64,000 nucleotides of DNA from NCBI GenBank assembly GCA_033065855.1, contig JAVXUO010001368.1, forward strand, positions 62,001 to 126,000. The letters are read 5' to 3'. The position numbers and the translations under genes were made by a program. Source of the stretch: Escallonia rubra. Lineage: Eukaryota > Streptophyta > Magnoliopsida > Escalloniales > Escalloniaceae. Shown here in pieces: positions 52,901 through 62,740 of the stretch; position 1 is the stretch's first letter, and each line of letters begins with the position of its first letter. Below the pieces are notes generated by a model. It made no database searches, had not been told where the DNA came from, and was given only the letters and a program-made list of their open reading frames with translations.

Positions 52901-53099
52901 TAATCCTTCAAATGCAGGCACCTGCATACATGTATCTATGTGTGTGTGGCGTGCAAGAAACACACATGTATAGAAATGATGGCATTGAAACAGCAAAGGA
53001 AAACCTAAATTAGAACAGGACGCGAATTTCGAAGAGAGAGCAGGAGAGTACCTGATAGACGAAAGGTTGAAAAGGCGTCGAAAAGAAAGGAGCCGCCAT
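46046..53099 (-). CDS. AIM24-family protein with C-terminal membrane anchor, 10 exons
   Basis: AIM24 (TIGR00266/DUF124, TRAP-like fold) proteins include yeast Aim24, needed for inner-membrane organisation in mitochondria; the plant function is not established. Minus-strand exons: 53052-53099, 51088-51147, 50959-50998, 49341-49519, 49197-49235, 48917-49003, 48741-48801, 48087-48211, 46264-46355, 46046-46160. Frames fit at every junction; 281 residues. The N-terminus is MAAPFFSTPFQPFVYQSPQE. Core motifs are FQILGGEAQIVQIMLKP, PGSMCYMSGSIQMEN, a Gly/Leu-rich GFLRQKLSGQGLAFVVGGG, and ENLVTAVLTGPGIVFIQSMP. The last exon adds AVTSPNMRDNPKFFIQ and a hydrophobic stretch at about 257-278 (FFFLAYVVVVSSLIL), ending LTDI. 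That makes a tail-anchored protein with most of the chain on the cytosolic or stromal side; its membrane is unknown. Intron 1 is 1.9 kb and intron 8 is 1.7 kb. If the last intron is retained, the frame stops two bases into it (TAA at 46260-46262) after Ala-Arg. Confidence 0.95.
46870..46911 (+). repeat. (TA)n microsatellite
   Basis: About 20 uninterrupted TA units in intron 8 of the AIM24-family gene; such runs are usually length-variable between individuals. Confidence 0.95.
50267..50393 (+). repeat. 74-bp tandem duplication in an AIM24 intron
   Basis: Copies start at 50267 and 50341 with GACAACCTTCATGCTGAGAA and continue through CTTCAAATGCACCAAA; the visible overlap is about 52 bases with one or two differences. 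Non-coding intron 3 sequence. Confidence 0.85.
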
Positions 53100-53725
53100 G
53101 GGAAGAGAGGGACAGAAAAGAAGAACAACAGTGCTCGATTGGAACAGAGATCAAGACACCATTACCAGAGAGATCGGAATTTTCGAGATCGGAGACTTTA
53201 AACTGGACGTTTCTTCTGGTGTAGAACTTTTGTTCTCCCGTAGAAATGTTTTTGGTTCACTTTACGACAGGGATTCCCAAAATACCTGTTGTTTGTTGAT
53301 TATTTTCCTGAACTTTTGTATGTCGTGCTGGGCTCGGGGTGGGGTAAATCTGTCAATTGACTGTGGTTCACTCTCTGTCGCGCAGTTTCCAGCCTAACTC
53401 CGGCGCGCCTTGCTGGGATACACGTGGGTGAAACTGCTACGTGGCGATATTTCATTGGTCTAAGCGTCTCCCAAGACGTGGCCGAGTAAGAACTATGCCG
53501 CTAAAAAGTAAGTTCGGGGTAAAATTTTTGTTGACCAAACGAAGGCTTGTTACGAAAACTGATGGGTACCTCCAGATATGCAGCGGTATCCCAAATGTTG
53601 GATTGTCAAATCCAACGAAGGGTTTATAACATATTCGTTTACCATTTTGGCTTTTGTAACTAGGACAAGATACAATTTTTATTTTATTTTTGTGTATTTT
53701 TATCGGTTATTGTAGAGATAGTATT
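53100..53725 (-). promoter_or_regulatory. Promoter region of the AIM24-family gene
   Basis: Upstream of the ATG at 53099. Three ACGT-core motifs cluster about 320-385 bases upstream: CACGTGGG (53421-53428), TACGTGGC (53439-53446) and ACGTGGC (53476-53482). These match G-box/ABRE-type bZIP sites by sequence only. No certain TATA box. The repeat-filled region begins at about 53726. Confidence 0.35.
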
Positions 53726-53793
53726 AATTTCAATTACAGTTAAAGATACATTTTTTAAGAAAGTGAACACCAGTATCTAGGATATATAAAAAA

Positions 53794-55051
53794 GAGTTAA
53801 TTACGCGATTGACCACTGTACTATTAGGCAAATTTTACTTCGACCACTGAACTCTGATTCGTGTCAAAGTGACCATTGGATTCTTTAATTTGTTCAATTA
53901 AGTCATTCTGTTAGGTTCAATTAACAAAATGTCAGTTAAATCATTTAATTTAGGGGCAAATCCGTCGGTTTCTATTCATATTTTTCTTCCTCTTCTTCCT
54001 CCTCCTCCTCCTCTTCTTCTTCTTCGTTCTTCTTTCTCATTTGATGTCTTCAACCTCAACCAAGCATCAACACCACCGAGCACAGCCACCGCTCCACCAC
54101 CGAGCACCACGCGCAACTACGACACCAACCCAGCACCACCACCAAGCGCAACCCCGACACCAACCCAACACCACCACCAAGCATAACCACCGCCATACCC
54201 ACGACCACCTTCTGTGACGCGACAGCTGTTTCCGGTGGACGGCGGAGGTGGAGGTGGTGGTGGAATCTGTTACTCTGTAACGCCGGCCTCCAAGACCTTT
54301 GATGTGCTTCGTACCCATCACCAACGCTCATCAGCTGGGCTAGCACCTGCTGCCCCATACGTCAATCTTGCCCAAAAGCTCCCCCAATTGCTTTTTTGTG
54401 ATCTTTATCTTCACCTTCGTCGTCGTGAACGGAGGATCGCTTGATCCTCTGGAATCTCCCAGGAGTCCCTTTTCTTGGATCTTCATTTACGCTTGCTACA
54501 GGCCACCCAATTCCAATCGGATACCCATGTCCATGTTCGTAAAGCAGATCCTTGAGAAATCGATTTCAGCGAGGAGACATGCCTTCATCCCTCCCTCTGT
54601 CGACTGCCCAATTACAATTTGACGACACCAACATCGATTTCCAAACCCAGATCCTTGAGAAATCAGGTTTCAGCGAGGAGACATGCCTTCATCCCTCCCT
54701 CTGTCGACTGCCCAGAACAAGATCGCTCTCGCTAAGCATAGAAGAAGCCGCAACAGTGATGTTCTCCATGGTTGCCGCCGCTTGGGTTGCCGGAAAAGCT
54801 TGTCTCCGAGGTAACAGAGCCCCAGTCTTCGCCTCCGAGACCATCGGAATTTGCAGAGAGAGAGAGATTTATTGAGGGACGGATTTGCCCCTAAATTAAA
54901 CGACTTAACGGACTTAGATTTGACGGAATCTAACAGAGTGACTTAATTGACCGCAATTGAAGAGTTCAGTGGTCACTTTGACACAAATTGATATCCAGTG
55001 GTCAAAATAAAATTTGTCTAATAGTTCAATGGTCAATGACGTAATTAACTC
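53794..55051. mobile_element. MULE with exact 9-bp target duplication, nested
   Basis: Starts GAGTTAATTACGCGATTGAC and ends ...AATGACGTAATTAACTC. The long inverted ends reach about 150 bases each, both with GACCAYTG and TTTGACAC/GTGTCAAAG motifs. The nonamer TATAAAAAA flanks it at 53785-53793 and 55052-55060. The interior holds a CTC/CTT-rich tract (53990-54035), CACCAC-rich DNA and a tandem repeat. Open frames here (for example the + strand FDVLRTHHQRSSAGLAP stretch) are not recognised; they may be captured gene pieces. Confidence 0.92.
54545..54712 (+). repeat. 103-bp tandem duplication inside the nested MULE
   Basis: Copies at 54545-54610 and 54648-54712 share CAGATCCTTGAGAAATC and GAGGAGACATGCCTTCATCC. 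The offset of 103 is not a multiple of three, so the two copies fall in different reading frames. Confidence 0.85.
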
Positions 55052-55114
55052 TATAAAAAATTGTATCACAATGCTAGGGTTTTGTGGGGTTTTGTGACCA
55101 TAACTAATGATTTC

Positions 55115-55238
55115 AAATTCCAAGGGGTGGTGGAGATGGCAAGGGGCCTCGAGGTTTCGAGTTCGCTTCCCCATACCGACGGGTTATATATGTAATGCAA
55201 TTCTAACAAATTTTCCAATTAGGGAATTTCTTTTAAAA
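55115..55238 (+). mobile_element. SINE-like tRNA-derived insert with 13-bp target duplication
   Basis: The exact repeat AACTAATGATTTC flanks a 124-base insert (55102-55114 and 55239-55251). The insert has a tRNA-like core: GGTGGAGATGGCAAGGGG and a B-box-like AGTTCGCTTCC (55160-55170, two mismatches), ending TTTTAAAA. The related element at 61031-63813 has an uninterrupted sequence at the matching place (AACAAATGATTTT near 61135), which supports a true insertion. Confidence 0.65.
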
Positions 55239-55890
55239 AACTAATGATTTCGGCTGACGTAACTATTCTATCTTTTGAAAAACAGCAGTACTACCTTTAA
55301 ATATATAAAAACATATACTTTATGTATAACACTTAGATTACTACGCACTCTGTCATTCTCTCTCTTCTTTCTCCCCACAACCACCAAAACCTCGGCTCCA
55401 CTGCACCGCGACTACCACAGTCGTCGCAGTCTCGCACGACAGAGGTAGAACCCCGGTTCTGCGACGCCGCGTCAACACCAATAAAGCGCCTCTACCATGC
55501 ACGCTCACTTCCCACCACCTCACGACCCAATGCACACCTCGTATCACCACCCATGACCCAAAGTCCACGCCGCCTCTTCCAATCTTTCACCCACACACAT
55601 GCACACACGAATCTGCATGAGTGTGTGTGTGTGATTGTGGAACTTAAATTGGTTTGCGTGTGCGTGCTGGTTGTAGTTGGTGGTGCGGTGGTTGTGGTTA
55701 GAATTAAAGGGGCAGATCGACAGTGGAGAGATATGGTGGTCACAATCTGAGAACGAAGGAAAAAGGGCAGAAAAAGGCTAGAGGGCAACTATGTTGGTTC
55801 ATAAAAGATTTTAACGCCATTACTGTTCTGTCTAATCAACAGATACAAGTGATTTTATTGCAAAACACAGTCCTTGATTGTAACTAACCC

Positions 55891-56624
55891 TTAAACTGAA
55901 GGAGCTTAGTGATATTATCTTTTTTTTGTATTTGAAAATATATCCTGAGAAAATATTTCACAAAAAAATAAAAAAAACATTGTTCATGCTATTTTTTTCC
56001 TCCACAACTTATGACACATCACATTATTGTTCTCTCTCTCTCTCTCTCTCTCTCTCGCTCTCTCATACCACCACCATGCCACACCATCAACCACCTATGT
56101 GCCACCACGAAGAACCACGAGTTGCCACCATAACCACCAAGGCCACCACTAAACACCTCTAATCTCATCTCCTCCGGCTCTATTGTGACCAACACAGCCA
56201 CCACTCACTCACCCACCATCCCAGATCTATCTTCAAAAAATCGTTATTCACTCAACCACCATACGCGACTTGCAATCACCATCGAACCACTTTAACACCA
56301 CACTCAACCACCAACACAGCCGCACCCACAACTATTTGTTCTTCTTCTCTTCACCCCTATTCGCAACCCACGACCATCACGGAACCACGGCAACACCACC
56401 TCAACCAGCACCAACACCATGACAGCCTCACTCATAGCATTAGATTTTATCTAGACCGTGTTGGCGACCCACAACTATCGCGACCAACCATCCTTATCAC
56501 TCTTTGCCATCCACACCACCATGAAAACCATTGCCGAACACCAATAACTATTGCTCCACGACATAATAGGCACTAAAACATTAGAACACCAACCTTTAAC
56601 CACGACTTCAACCTATTGATGATA
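55891..56624. other. CCACCA-rich repeat-like region
   Basis: Contains a (TC)n run at about 56031-56064 and a long stretch rich in CACC/CCAC (56060-56620) with no clear frame. This is the kind of filler seen inside the other MULE-like and AT-rich elements here. It is probably the interior of an older element that also contains the hAT at 56633. Confidence 0.45.
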
Positions 56625-57639
56625 GTGCTAATCAGGGGCGGATCCAGGAAGTTCAACCGGGGGGGACCAAAAGTCATAAAAAAAATTTGACGCCTAACAT
56701 AAAAGAATTCGCGTTACGATTGAATACGTTCAATGTAAAATAGATTTGCTCAATTTGACTAATAATCATATAATATCACTATTTATAGTGATTTATTTAA
56801 CTTGATAAAGTTAGTCAACAACAAATTATTAATCTTGGATAAATTAAACTTAACTCTTATTGTATATATGTATTACTAGTGCGATTACCAATTGTATGAT
56901 GACAATAGTCATGTATAACATATTGATGCAAAGGAAAGTGGGTTCGTACCTACGTGGAGGTGCCACAAAGGCTGTAGTCCGAGTCAGCTTCCAAGTATGT
57001 TGATGTGAGACACAGCAAGGGTGGAACAAGGGCAGAGACCAATGGCTTCCCAGACAGAGCCTGAGGGTGGCAGTGCTGCGAGGGCGATGGTGCGGGATGA
57101 ATACATGATGACAGTCACAGTCCGATGCTTAGGTCCAGAGTCAAGGTCCTGTATGTTTCTCTCTCTAGGATTCTAGAGTGAGAAAGTGAAAATGTGAGAG
57201 TGAAGAATAAGTCTTCCAAATGAATTCTCAAGACCTCTATTTATAGAGATTGAGACGATGATGTCATTAACCGACACGTGGTGCTCCCCGGGAGTGACAC
57301 GTCACAGGGGGTCCACGGGTGCCGATGCTCCACGGACTGTCAAATCGCATATTCACTCGGCATGCTCCTCACAGCGTCGCTCTGTCTGTCTGGAAAGACT
57401 GGCTCCCACAACGTCGGTGTGGCCAGAGAACCCCATTCATCTAGCCTCAAATCCAAGCCCTTGCGGAGTCCCATAGGCCTTGCAGCAGTGGGGAAAACCC
57501 GACGCCTAACTGCCAGGTGAACTAAGTGCGATGCCCTTCGAAGACCTACTCCCGTCTCAGAGTGACCCGGGGTTCATAAGCCCTAGGGGTGCCGACGCAA
57601 GCCCCCAGTGCCGGAGCATGTAGGCCAGTCATGCAGGCA

Positions 57640-58345
57640 CCCTGACGGAGATAGTGTCCCGAAGGAGTCGCCTATTTCGCAAGTCGAGGTAGCATCCCGG
57701 AGGAGCCGTCTACCTGGCCGGCCAAGGTAACATCGCAGAGGAGCCGTCTACCTGACAGAAAAAGAGTCTTCGTGCCTAAGCACTTAGAGCTCCCTGGCAA
57801 AGATAGTGTCCCGGAGGAGTCACCTATCTCCGCGGGTGAGTCCTTGTGCCGGAGCACTTGGAGCGTGTTAAGGTAGTATCCCGGAGGAGCCGTCTACCCG
57901 ACTGGCCGAGGTAGCATCCCAGATGAGCCGTCTACCTAGCGGAAGGGGAGTTGAAGAGCTCCCTGGCAGAGATAGTGTCCCGGAGGAGTCGCATATCCTC
58001 ACGGGTGAGTCCTTGTGCCGGAGCACTCAGAGCGAGTCAATGTAGCATCCCGGAGGAGCCGTCTACCCGACTGGCCGAGGTAGTATCCCGGAGGAGCCGT
58101 CTACCTGGCGGAAGGGGAGTTGAAGAGCTCCCTGGCAGAGATAGTGTCCCGAAGGAGTCGCCTATCCCCACAGGTGAGTCTTTGTGCCGGAGCACTCGGA
58201 GCATGTCAAGGTAGCATCCCGGAGGAGCCGTCTACCCGACTAGCTGAGGTAGCATCCCGGAGGAGCCGTCTACCTGGCGCAATGGGAGTTGAAGAGCTCC
58301 CTGGCGGAGATAGTGTCCCGGAGGAGTCGCCTATCCCCGCAGGAT
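57640..58345 (+). repeat. Minisatellite with higher-order unit of about 170 bp in the LTR
   Basis: The short modules CCGGAGGAGCCGTCTACC and TCCCGGAGGAGTCGCCTATC alternate with GAGCTCCCTGGCAGAGATAG and CCTTGTGCCGGAGCACT. The full series recurs about every 170 bases (near 57840, 58010, 58185), so this is a higher-order array. The open frames across it are repeat artefacts. Confidence 0.9.
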
Positions 58346-58582
58346 GATGTATACTCCGGAGAGTGGGTTGAAGCATGTTCCATGACCAAGGCAAGGTGCG
58401 CATGGTGTGATGAATGCCGGGGGGCATGTAACATGATTGTGGCGCATGGGCGCGATGAAGTGAGTATGGTGCCGAGGGCACGGTAGTGTGACAGAGAGCC
58501 TGGGGGCACGGCTATATCAGCGGCGCAGCGCATGGGCGCGACGAAGTGTTGAAGTGCGGCGCCCGGACGTTGGCGACGGGGA

Positions 58583-58687
58583 TCGCGGAGTTGTGTCCGG
58601 GCGACAGGGTCGCGGAGTTGTGTCCGGGCGACGGGGGTCACGGAATTGTGTCCGGGCAACGGGGTCGCGGAGTTGTGTCCGGGCGAC
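58583..58687 (+). repeat. Four-copy 27-bp minisatellite in the LTR
   Basis: Unit CGGAGTTGTGTCCGGGCGAC plus a GGGGTCG linker, four copies with small changes. It is followed at 58750-58865 by a second short array of AGGCCAAGGCCGACC-like units. Confidence 0.9.
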
Positions 58688-59459
58688 GGACGACGAGGGT
58701 CACAGACGATGTAAGGCCTCTTGAAAAGTAGTGAAGGTGCTAAGGATGGAGGCCAAAGGCCAACCCTTGGGGGAAGGCCAAGGCCAACCTTAAGGGGAGG
58801 CCGAGGCCGACCCCAAGGGGGAGGCCAAGGCCGAGGCCGACCCCAAGAGGGAGGCCAAAGCCAAGCTCATTCGGCAAGCGCCAAGGTGCGCCGACAGACG
58901 ACGAATGATGTGCGATGGTCGGAGTGTGATGAGCAGTCGCGCAAGGATGAGTTTCTTCGTGACGAAGTCACGTAACGAAAGTGAGAAGTGCACGTGACTT
59001 GAGCGTGCATGCTTTGACCGGTTGTGAGCGTTGAATATGACTGTTGCATGTGCGGATGTGTCATGAAAAATGAGACAACAGTGGGCCTTTGGGTGCGACC
59101 ATCATAGGTTGGGAACACATATTATAAGAATTTAAACTAAAAAAGAAAAAAATAACTAACCTTGATCTATTAGTGTTTTTTTTATAATATGGTGATTTAT
59201 AATTTGAAAAAATGAAGATGGACAAAGGAACGAAGAAGATAAAGACTACAACGGCCGGCAGCACAAAAAAGTAAAAAACATAACAAAATGAAACTCTAAT
59301 ACATTCATTTATTATATATTGACATTTTAGTAAATATTTTAAACATATTTATCTATTGTTTAAGACAGTAAAAAAAAATCTCAAACTATAGGGTGGGGTG
59401 GGGGGGGGGGGGGGCCATGGCCCCCCTGGTCATGCTTGGGCTCCGCCCCTAGTGCTAAT

Positions 59460-59844
59460 GGTGGATGTGTTTAGGGTGTCAGCGCTTCAAAGTAGGTGGG
59501 GAACCTTGGTGGGAAAAAGGAAAAAGGTTGTGGCTTACATCTGATAAGAGTCTGATGGAGCAGGTCGTGACATGACAGATGGTTGATAATTTTAGGAATT
59601 TTAGGGGTATTATGGTTCCCTTTACACATCAAGAGTGAGAACATTTATGAAAACTAAGTGAATAAAGTAGATACAAAATGGAAATGAAAAAGTAGAAGTA
59701 CACAGAGCACCAAAAAAAGTAGGTACAAAATTTTTGGCCAAAATACTAAAAGTACACAATCATATTTCCTAACTGGATACAAGAATAATAAAAATGAAAA
59801 CCAATAATTAAAAAGAAATGCTAAACATGTTCTTAAAAGTTTTA
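59460..59844. other. Short spacer between hAT copy A and the WPP-carrying MULE
   Basis: AT-rich DNA with no recognised gene or element end. Confidence 0.5.
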
Positions 59845-60105
59845 GGGCAAATTATACTTATATCCCTGAAGTTAGGGTATAATTACAGTAAAGTACAACG
59901 AGTTTCACAATGTAACATTCCGTGACCAAACACTTTTAAAATGTATCAGCCGTGTCCATCCGTCAGGTTTCCGTCCAAAAAGTGTACTTTTTTAATAATG
60001 TCAGCAATACGTATTTTTAAAATGACGATACTACCCCTTGTACTGTATATACTGAATATTTTTAAAATTTTTAATCTTTGATTTCAGCCTTAATTTGAAG
60101 ATTAG

Positions 60106-60326
60106 GGTTTTAAAATCCTAAAATTTGCAAATTAGGATTTTCTTGAAACCCTAATTTACAAATTGGGGTTTTCTTGAAACCCTAATTTACAAATTGGGGT
60201 TTTCTTGAAACCCTAATTTACAAATTGGGGTTTTCTTGAAACCCTAATTTGCACATTGGGATTTTTTTAAACCCTAATTTACAAATTAGGGTTTCAAGAA
60301 AGCCCCAATTTGTAAATTAGGGTTTT
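60106..60326 (+). repeat. 31-bp tandem array of imperfect palindromes with telomere-like core
   Basis: Five to six units of the form GAAACCCTAATTTACAAATT followed by GGGGTTTTCTT. Each unit is nearly self-complementary (AACCCTAATTT...AAATTGGGGTT). The last unit is followed by an inverted copy (GGGTTTCAAGAAAGCCCC). The CCCTAA/TTAGGG cores look like the plant telomere repeat, but the period is wrong for telomere sequence. Confidence 0.9.
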
Positions 60327-60650
60327 GTTTGCAATCCCCACCAAAGAGGCCGCGCCGCCGCCATCGCCGGCGCTAACTCCCGGCGTCGTCCTCGGTCGAG
60401 GCCAACCCGCGGCGACGCCGAAAGCCTCCTCCTCGACGCAGCGGGCGACGACGGTTGCCTCGTTGGTGGGAACCGGGCCGTAGTGCTTGGAGAGCACGGA
60501 GGGGGCGGAAAGGGTCTCGATCAGGTGGCTGAGGACGGCGTCGCGGGTGCGCTGGGTGGGCGGCCAGATGCTGAAGGAGACGCTGACCTTCTCTGGCTGG
60601 CTTTGCTGCGGCTGGGAGTCCAGGGTTAGGGTTTCGGCTTCGGCGGCCAT
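60294..60650 (-). pseudogene. Captured N-terminus of a WPP-domain (MAF1-like) protein, frame open
   Basis: WPP-domain proteins (MAF1/WPP1/WPP2) sit at the plant nuclear envelope and bind coiled-coil partners and RanGAP-targeting factors. An uninterrupted minus-strand frame of 118 residues starts MAAEAETLTLDSQ. It reads VSFSIWPPTQRTRDAVLSHL (WPP at 29-31) through VARCVEEEAFGVAA, a good match to the first three-quarters of the domain. From about residue 82 it turns into unrelated GWPRPRTTPGVSAGDGGG sequence and runs into the 31-bp array before stopping. It is a gene fragment inside a MULE, not the host gene; the intact start and frame mean a short protein is possible if it is transcribed. Confidence 0.85.
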
Positions 60651-62588
60651 GGAGGTTGGGGTGTTTGGATCTTGTCGTTGTTGTGGGCTCTCTTCCTGTT
60701 TGGCTACAGGTGAGAGGGGGGGGGGGGGGGGTTGAAGAAAAGTAATAGCATTAATGACATTAAAAATAAGATGAAATAATGGCATTAAAAAAAAAAAAAG
60801 ATTACAGCTTAGGGGCAATATAGTCTTTTCATTAAAACCGTTAGAGTTTTTAAGATTCCGTTTGGTCAACGGACATAAGTGTAATTTGTCCAAACTATTG
60901 TCCTCGCCTGTAATTATACCATAACCTCAGGGATATAAGTGTAATTTGCCCAAATTTTATGTTCCGACTCACTTTTAAACAACCATGTGAATTTTGTAAG
61001 GATAATATCATTAAACCCCAAAAATTTAGAGGTAAATTATAGTAAAAGACATTGCCTTCACAAACTGGGGACACATTTTCAAAATATGATAAAAATTGTA
61101 TCAAATCTCTCAGCGTTAGGGTTCTGTGACCTTAACAAATGATTTTAATTGAAGTGTCCATTTTATACTTTCAAAATAGAAATACTACCTTTAAATCCTT
61201 AGACACGTATAAGTATGTATCCCCCCGTCCCCCTTCTTGTCTTCTCTCTATATGTATCTCTCCCTTTTTTCATCGTCATCTTTCGTGGCCACCACATTCT
61301 CTCTCCCTTTTTGCTCTCATACCCTTCTATCTCATTCTTGCCCTCACAATCACGCCAAAGCCGCCTTCAACAACCATCGCCAGCTAGTGCATACTCCACC
61401 TCAATCCCCTACAGGAAAGTTGATGCCCTTAATAACCACTGTCATCCTCTATAACCACTAATTATTGCCTACTCCATACCATAAACACTCGCACAACCAT
61501 CATGGACCACCGATGCCAGCAGCTGCCACAGATTACGCACCACCATAAACATCTACCTTCATCATCAGATTTGTCAATTTTCCAAACAAAAATTGATGGA
61601 TCTGACTACGTGTGTATATGGTGTGTCTGCAGTTGGGGGTGGTGATTGAAGGCGTCAGTGTGTGTGTGTGTGTGTGATTGCTTGGTTCGGTGACAATGGT
61701 GGAATTGTGAATGATAAAAGAGAGAGAAACAAATTGGTGGTTATGGTACTGGCAACTATGGTGGCTGGGTCTGGTAATGGCAGCCATGAGGGGCGGGGGG
61801 GTTCGATCGGTATTGATCGTGACGTGACTGTGGCGTTAATGGGTTTGGAAATGACAAAGGTGGTTGGTGATGTTGGTTTGGTGCCATAGTTGATGGTGAT
61901 AACCGTATGCGGGTTGTGAGGTGGTGGGTAGTAGTCATGGGCGGATCTCTTGCATGACCCCCCCCCAAAACTTTCCTAACTTTAATTACCTATAATTAAC
62001 TGGGGCGTTGTTTTGTTGTATTTTTTACTCTTTATGCCATCGGTCGTCATAGTCTTCTTCTTTCTCATTCTTTTGCTCCATTTTTGTTCTTCCAAATTCT
62101 ATATTTTAAATCTCCTGATCACGAAAAAACACGAATTGATTAAGGTTAGTTTTTTTTTTTGAAGATTAAATTCTTATAGTATGTTAACTTATACGTGACT
62201 ATTGTACTCATATAATTAATAATCACATTAGTAATTCATCTATAGAATAAGAGTTAAGCTTTTTCATGCAAGATTAATAATTCATTCTTGATTAACCTTA
62301 CCAAGTTAAATTAAATCATTATGAAAAGCAAAATTAATTGATTAGTAGTCAATTTGAGCAATTTTTTTATGTTAGCCATTAATTTTTAGGGTAAATTGCA
62401 CTAAACTCCCTGAGGTTTATACCCGATTCTCACATAAAACCCTGAGGTTTTAATTTTAACAACTAACACCTCAGCGTTGAGAATTTGTTCCAATTAGACC
62501 CAAATTTATTTTTCCGTTAAAAAAGTGTTAGATAGCCGTCAATCTTGAAGGGCATTTTGGGTAACTAAAATTTAATGCTCTCTCTCTG

Positions 62589-62623
<35 letters not shown>
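62589..62623 (+). repeat. (CA)n microsatellite in the left inverted end
   Basis: About 17 CA units next to a short (TC)n run. Its mirror in the other inverted end is (GT)n(GA)n at 63320-63361, so the microsatellite is part of the terminal inverted repeat. Confidence 0.9.
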
Positions 62624-62625
<2 letters not shown>

Positions 62626-62740
62626 GACCTAGTCGGGGTGCCCCCTCCCCTCCACACCCCCACACCATATCTCGTAATAACATTTCCTTGCCCCCGGCCC
62701 CCTAGCATCCCCCTCATAAGCCATACAGAATCACAGGAAA

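Larger units (their letters stand above)
53726..55890. mobile_element. MULE-like element, copy 1 of a local family, carrying two later insertions
   Basis: The left end (TTACAGTTAAAGATAC... then TTGTATCACAATGCTAGGG) is split by the MULE at 53794-55051 and resumes at 55061. It aligns with the left end of the element at 61031 (TTATAGTAAAAGAC... TTGTATCAAATCTC... TTAGGGTT). The right end AAAACACAGTCCTTGATTGT matches AAAACACAGTCTTTGACTGT at 63787-63806. Ends are inverted relative to each other (a TTACAGTCAAAGACTGTG-type sequence). No target duplication was identified. The interior is GC-rich leader-like sequence, low-complexity, with no transposase. Confidence 0.6.
56924..59117 (-). mobile_element. 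Solo LTR of an LTR retrotransposon (fossil)
   Basis: A 2194-base GC-rich block begins TGATGC and ends GGGAACA (TG...CA), flanked by the exact pentamer CATAT (56919-56923, 59118-59122), with no internal retroelement region. The orientation is minus: a CTATAAATAG TATA box lies at about 57237-57246, giving a long U3 (to 59117) and a short R/U5 (to 56924). U3 contains minisatellites. The sister hAT at 61936-63607 is continuous at the corresponding point, which gives an empty-site comparison. It is younger than the hAT it sits in. The superfamily cannot be named without the internal region. Confidence 0.85.
56633..59451. mobile_element. hAT element, copy A, interrupted by a solo LTR
   Basis: Starts CAGGGGCGGATCC and ends GGCTCCGCCCCTA, with the exact octamer GTGCTAAT on both sides (56625-56632 and 59452-59459). 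Without the LTR insertion the element is about 620 bases, AT-rich and non-autonomous. A G-run/C-run (about 59393-59414) lies near its right end. In inverted orientation the interior matches the hAT at 61936-63607 along most of its length. Confidence 0.92.
59845..60951. mobile_element. Pack-MULE carrying a WPP-domain gene fragment
   Basis: Starts GGGCAAATTATACTTATATC and ends ...GGGATATAAGTGTAATTTGCCC. The inverted ends share CTTATATCCCTGA and, further in, CCGTTTGGTCAACGG-like and TCCGTC blocks. The flanks AAAGTTTTA and AAATTTTAT are similar but not identical, so the 9-bp duplication is decayed or offset. The interior holds a host gene fragment on the minus strand (60294-60650), a 31-bp repeat array and a G-run (about 60716-60731). 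No transposase is present. Confidence 0.85.

Noticed and set aside
53929-54875. Host gene between the AIM24 gene and the nest
   Set aside because: All frames lie between the inverted ends and 9-bp duplications of a MULE and show low-complexity or duplicated content with no recognised family.
57258-58975. Several open frames of 60-130 codons at 57.2-59.0 kb
   Set aside because: They translate minisatellite units inside a solo LTR and repeat the same phrases in different frames.
60106-60326. Interstitial telomere repeat
   Set aside because: The CCCTAA cores occur once or twice per 31-bp palindromic unit rather than as a continuous 7-bp repeat.
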